Positions 5,267 to 6,192 of a DNA stretch of 6,192 bases are shown piece by piece. The DNA is taken from contig CALLKH010000188.1 of the NCBI GenBank assembly GCA_938008425.1, forward strand, positions 1 to 6,192. Direction: 5' to 3'. Positions within the stretch are counted from its first letter, which is position 1; each line of letters starts with the position of its first letter. The notes under the pieces are model-generated. The model was not told where the DNA came from and did no database searches. It was given only the letters and a program-made list of their open reading frames with translations. Made by a program: the position numbers and the translations under genes. The DNA comes from an uncultured Planctomycetaceae bacterium (GTDB taxonomy: Bacteria > Planctomycetota > Phycisphaerae > UBA1845 > UTPLA1).

Positions 5267-5377
5267 ACAAGCGGGGTCTGTGAAATGCGCACTCCGGCCG
5301 TTTTCTGAGGGCTTTTCTGCGATCGGCCCCTGTCCGAAGCGCCGAGTTCGAGGAGATTCCTGATCTCGTCCGCCGCT

Positions 5378-6192
5378 TCACACCTCTGTGCCGGCATCCG
5401 GGCTGATTACGGTGCTGAGGTATTCGATAAAGTCGCTCTTGGTCAGCACGCCGACCGGTCGACCGGCATCGGTGACGATGATCGCCGACGCGCCGAGTGA
5501 AAGCGCCTTGAAGCCCTTGTCGATTTCGGTGATGCGGTCCATCTTCGGGAACGGCGATCCCATCACGTCGCCGACCTGCTTCTGGGCGATGTCCACATGG
5601 TCGAAGACGAGCTGCATGGCGGTGACTTCCTGGATCGAGCCGACCATGTTGCCTTCATCGTCGGAGACCGGAACCTGCGAGATGCCGTTCTTGCGCATCA
5701 TGTCGATGGCTTTGCGCACGGTGTCCTTCCGGCTGACGGTGAGCAGCGCCTCCACGCCTCCTTTGGATTCGAGCACGTCGCCGAGCGACATGCCGCGTCC
5801 CGGAATGTCGAGGAAGCCGTACTGCTGCATCCATTCGTCGTTGTAGATCTTGCTGAGGTAGCCCCGGCCGGTGTCGGGAAGCAGCACGACCACGAGCTTG
5901 CCGGCCGGAAGATCGGCGGCGGCGCGAAGTGCCGCACAGACGGCAGTGCCGCAGGAGCCGCCGACGAGGAGGCCCTCTTCGCGGGCGAGCCGGCGGGTCA
6001 TTGAGAATGAATCCTTGTCGCTCACACTCAGAACCTGGTCGACGATCTTCAGGTCGACGGTGCGGGGAACGAAGTCTTCGCCGATGCCCTCGACCTTGTA
6101 CGACTTCGGCATGCTGCCGGGCGTGTAGATCGAGCCCTCCGGGTCCGCGCCGATGATCTTGATGTTCGGGTTTTTCTCCTTCAGATACTTCG
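5378..6192 (-). CDS. cbs: Cystathionine beta-synthase, 5' end outside window
   Basis: This PLP enzyme condenses serine (or an activated serine) with homocysteine to cystathionine, the first step of reverse transsulfuration. The frame is open to the window edge: the 26 codons before the ATG at 6112 encode KYLKEKNPNIKIIGADPEGS and onward, which aligns directly with the human CBS segment containing IIGVDPEGS, so that ATG is internal. Of the 270 visible residues, about 1-125 are the end of the PLP domain (VEGIGEDFVP, then EEGLLVGGSCGTAV and VVVLLPDTGRGYLSKIYNDEWM). Two CBS domains follow, at about 145-195 (TVRKAIDMMRKNGISQVPV) and about 205-262 (SAIIVTDAGRPVGVLTKSDF). In this family the CBS pair is regulatory and may bind adenosyl ligands; the ligand here is unknown. 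The Schiff-base lysine lies outside the window. Plain cysteine synthases lack the CBS pair, which favours this call. Confidence 0.93.
   Translation of the reverse strand, partial: KYLKEKNPNIKIIGADPEGSIYTPGSMPKSYKVEGIGEDFVPRTVDLKIVDQVLSVSDKDSFSMTRRLAREEGLLVGGSCGTAVCAALRAAADLPAGKLVVVLLPDTGRGYLSKIYNDEWMQQYGFLDIPGRGMSLGDVLESKGGVEALLTVSRKDTVRKAIDMMRKNGISQVPVSDDEGNMVGSIQEVTAMQLVFDHVDIAQKQVGDVMGSPFPKMDRITEIDKGFKALSLGASAIIVTDAGRPVGVLTKSDFIEYLSTVISPDAGTEV

Noticed and set aside
5597..6004. Plus-strand open frame opposite cystathionine beta-synthase
   Set aside because: Antisense shadow; the minus strand encodes unmistakable PLP and CBS domains through this stretch.

Overview
The window is GC-rich bacterial chromosome with six real protein genes. 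Their types (ribosome recycling factor, cystathionine beta-synthase with tandem CBS domains, MaoC hydratase, DJ-1/PfpI protein, family 2 glycosyltransferase, and a secreted protein with a FlgT-type N-terminal domain) fit a Gram-negative bacterium. Mostly single-gene transcription units, long structured intergenic regions and TAGAAT-type -10 boxes made me think of Planctomycetota, but no taxonomic marker proves it and I hold that loosely.

Layout: 1-478 has no convincing gene. It holds a strong plus-strand intrinsic terminator (180-212) for something transcribed from the left, then a hairpin-rich repeat (333-452). At 479-1645 (minus) is an exported FlgT-N-like protein with a clear promoter. A 322-base divergent region (1646-1967) carries promoters for both sides and a perfect 11-bp inverted repeat. 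frr (1968-2537, plus) ends in an excellent terminator (2601-2634). The convergent gap after frr carries a second, inverted and shorter copy of the hairpin repeat (2720-2781), then a probable terminator hairpin for the DJ-1/PfpI gene (2889-3413, minus). That gene is divergent from a MaoC/PhaJ-type (R)-enoyl-CoA hydratase (3534-3992, plus). A glycosyltransferase (4042-5034, minus) follows, and behind it a 343-base gap with nested hairpins. The last gene is the 3' two-thirds or so of cystathionine beta-synthase (5378-6192, minus), cut by the window edge.

The genes do not form one pathway. They look like housekeeping genes (translation recycling, transsulfuration, acyl-CoA hydration, protein or metabolite repair, glycan synthesis, envelope) arranged mostly one per transcript. 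The most unusual signal lies between genes: two copies, in opposite orientation, of an element whose outer arms pair and enclose two perfect 8-bp hairpins with no unpaired base at the junction on the outer side. This is a Y-shaped fold, and one copy has about 64 extra bases inserted between its hairpins. I see no CRISPR array, tRNA, rRNA, transposase or phage gene.
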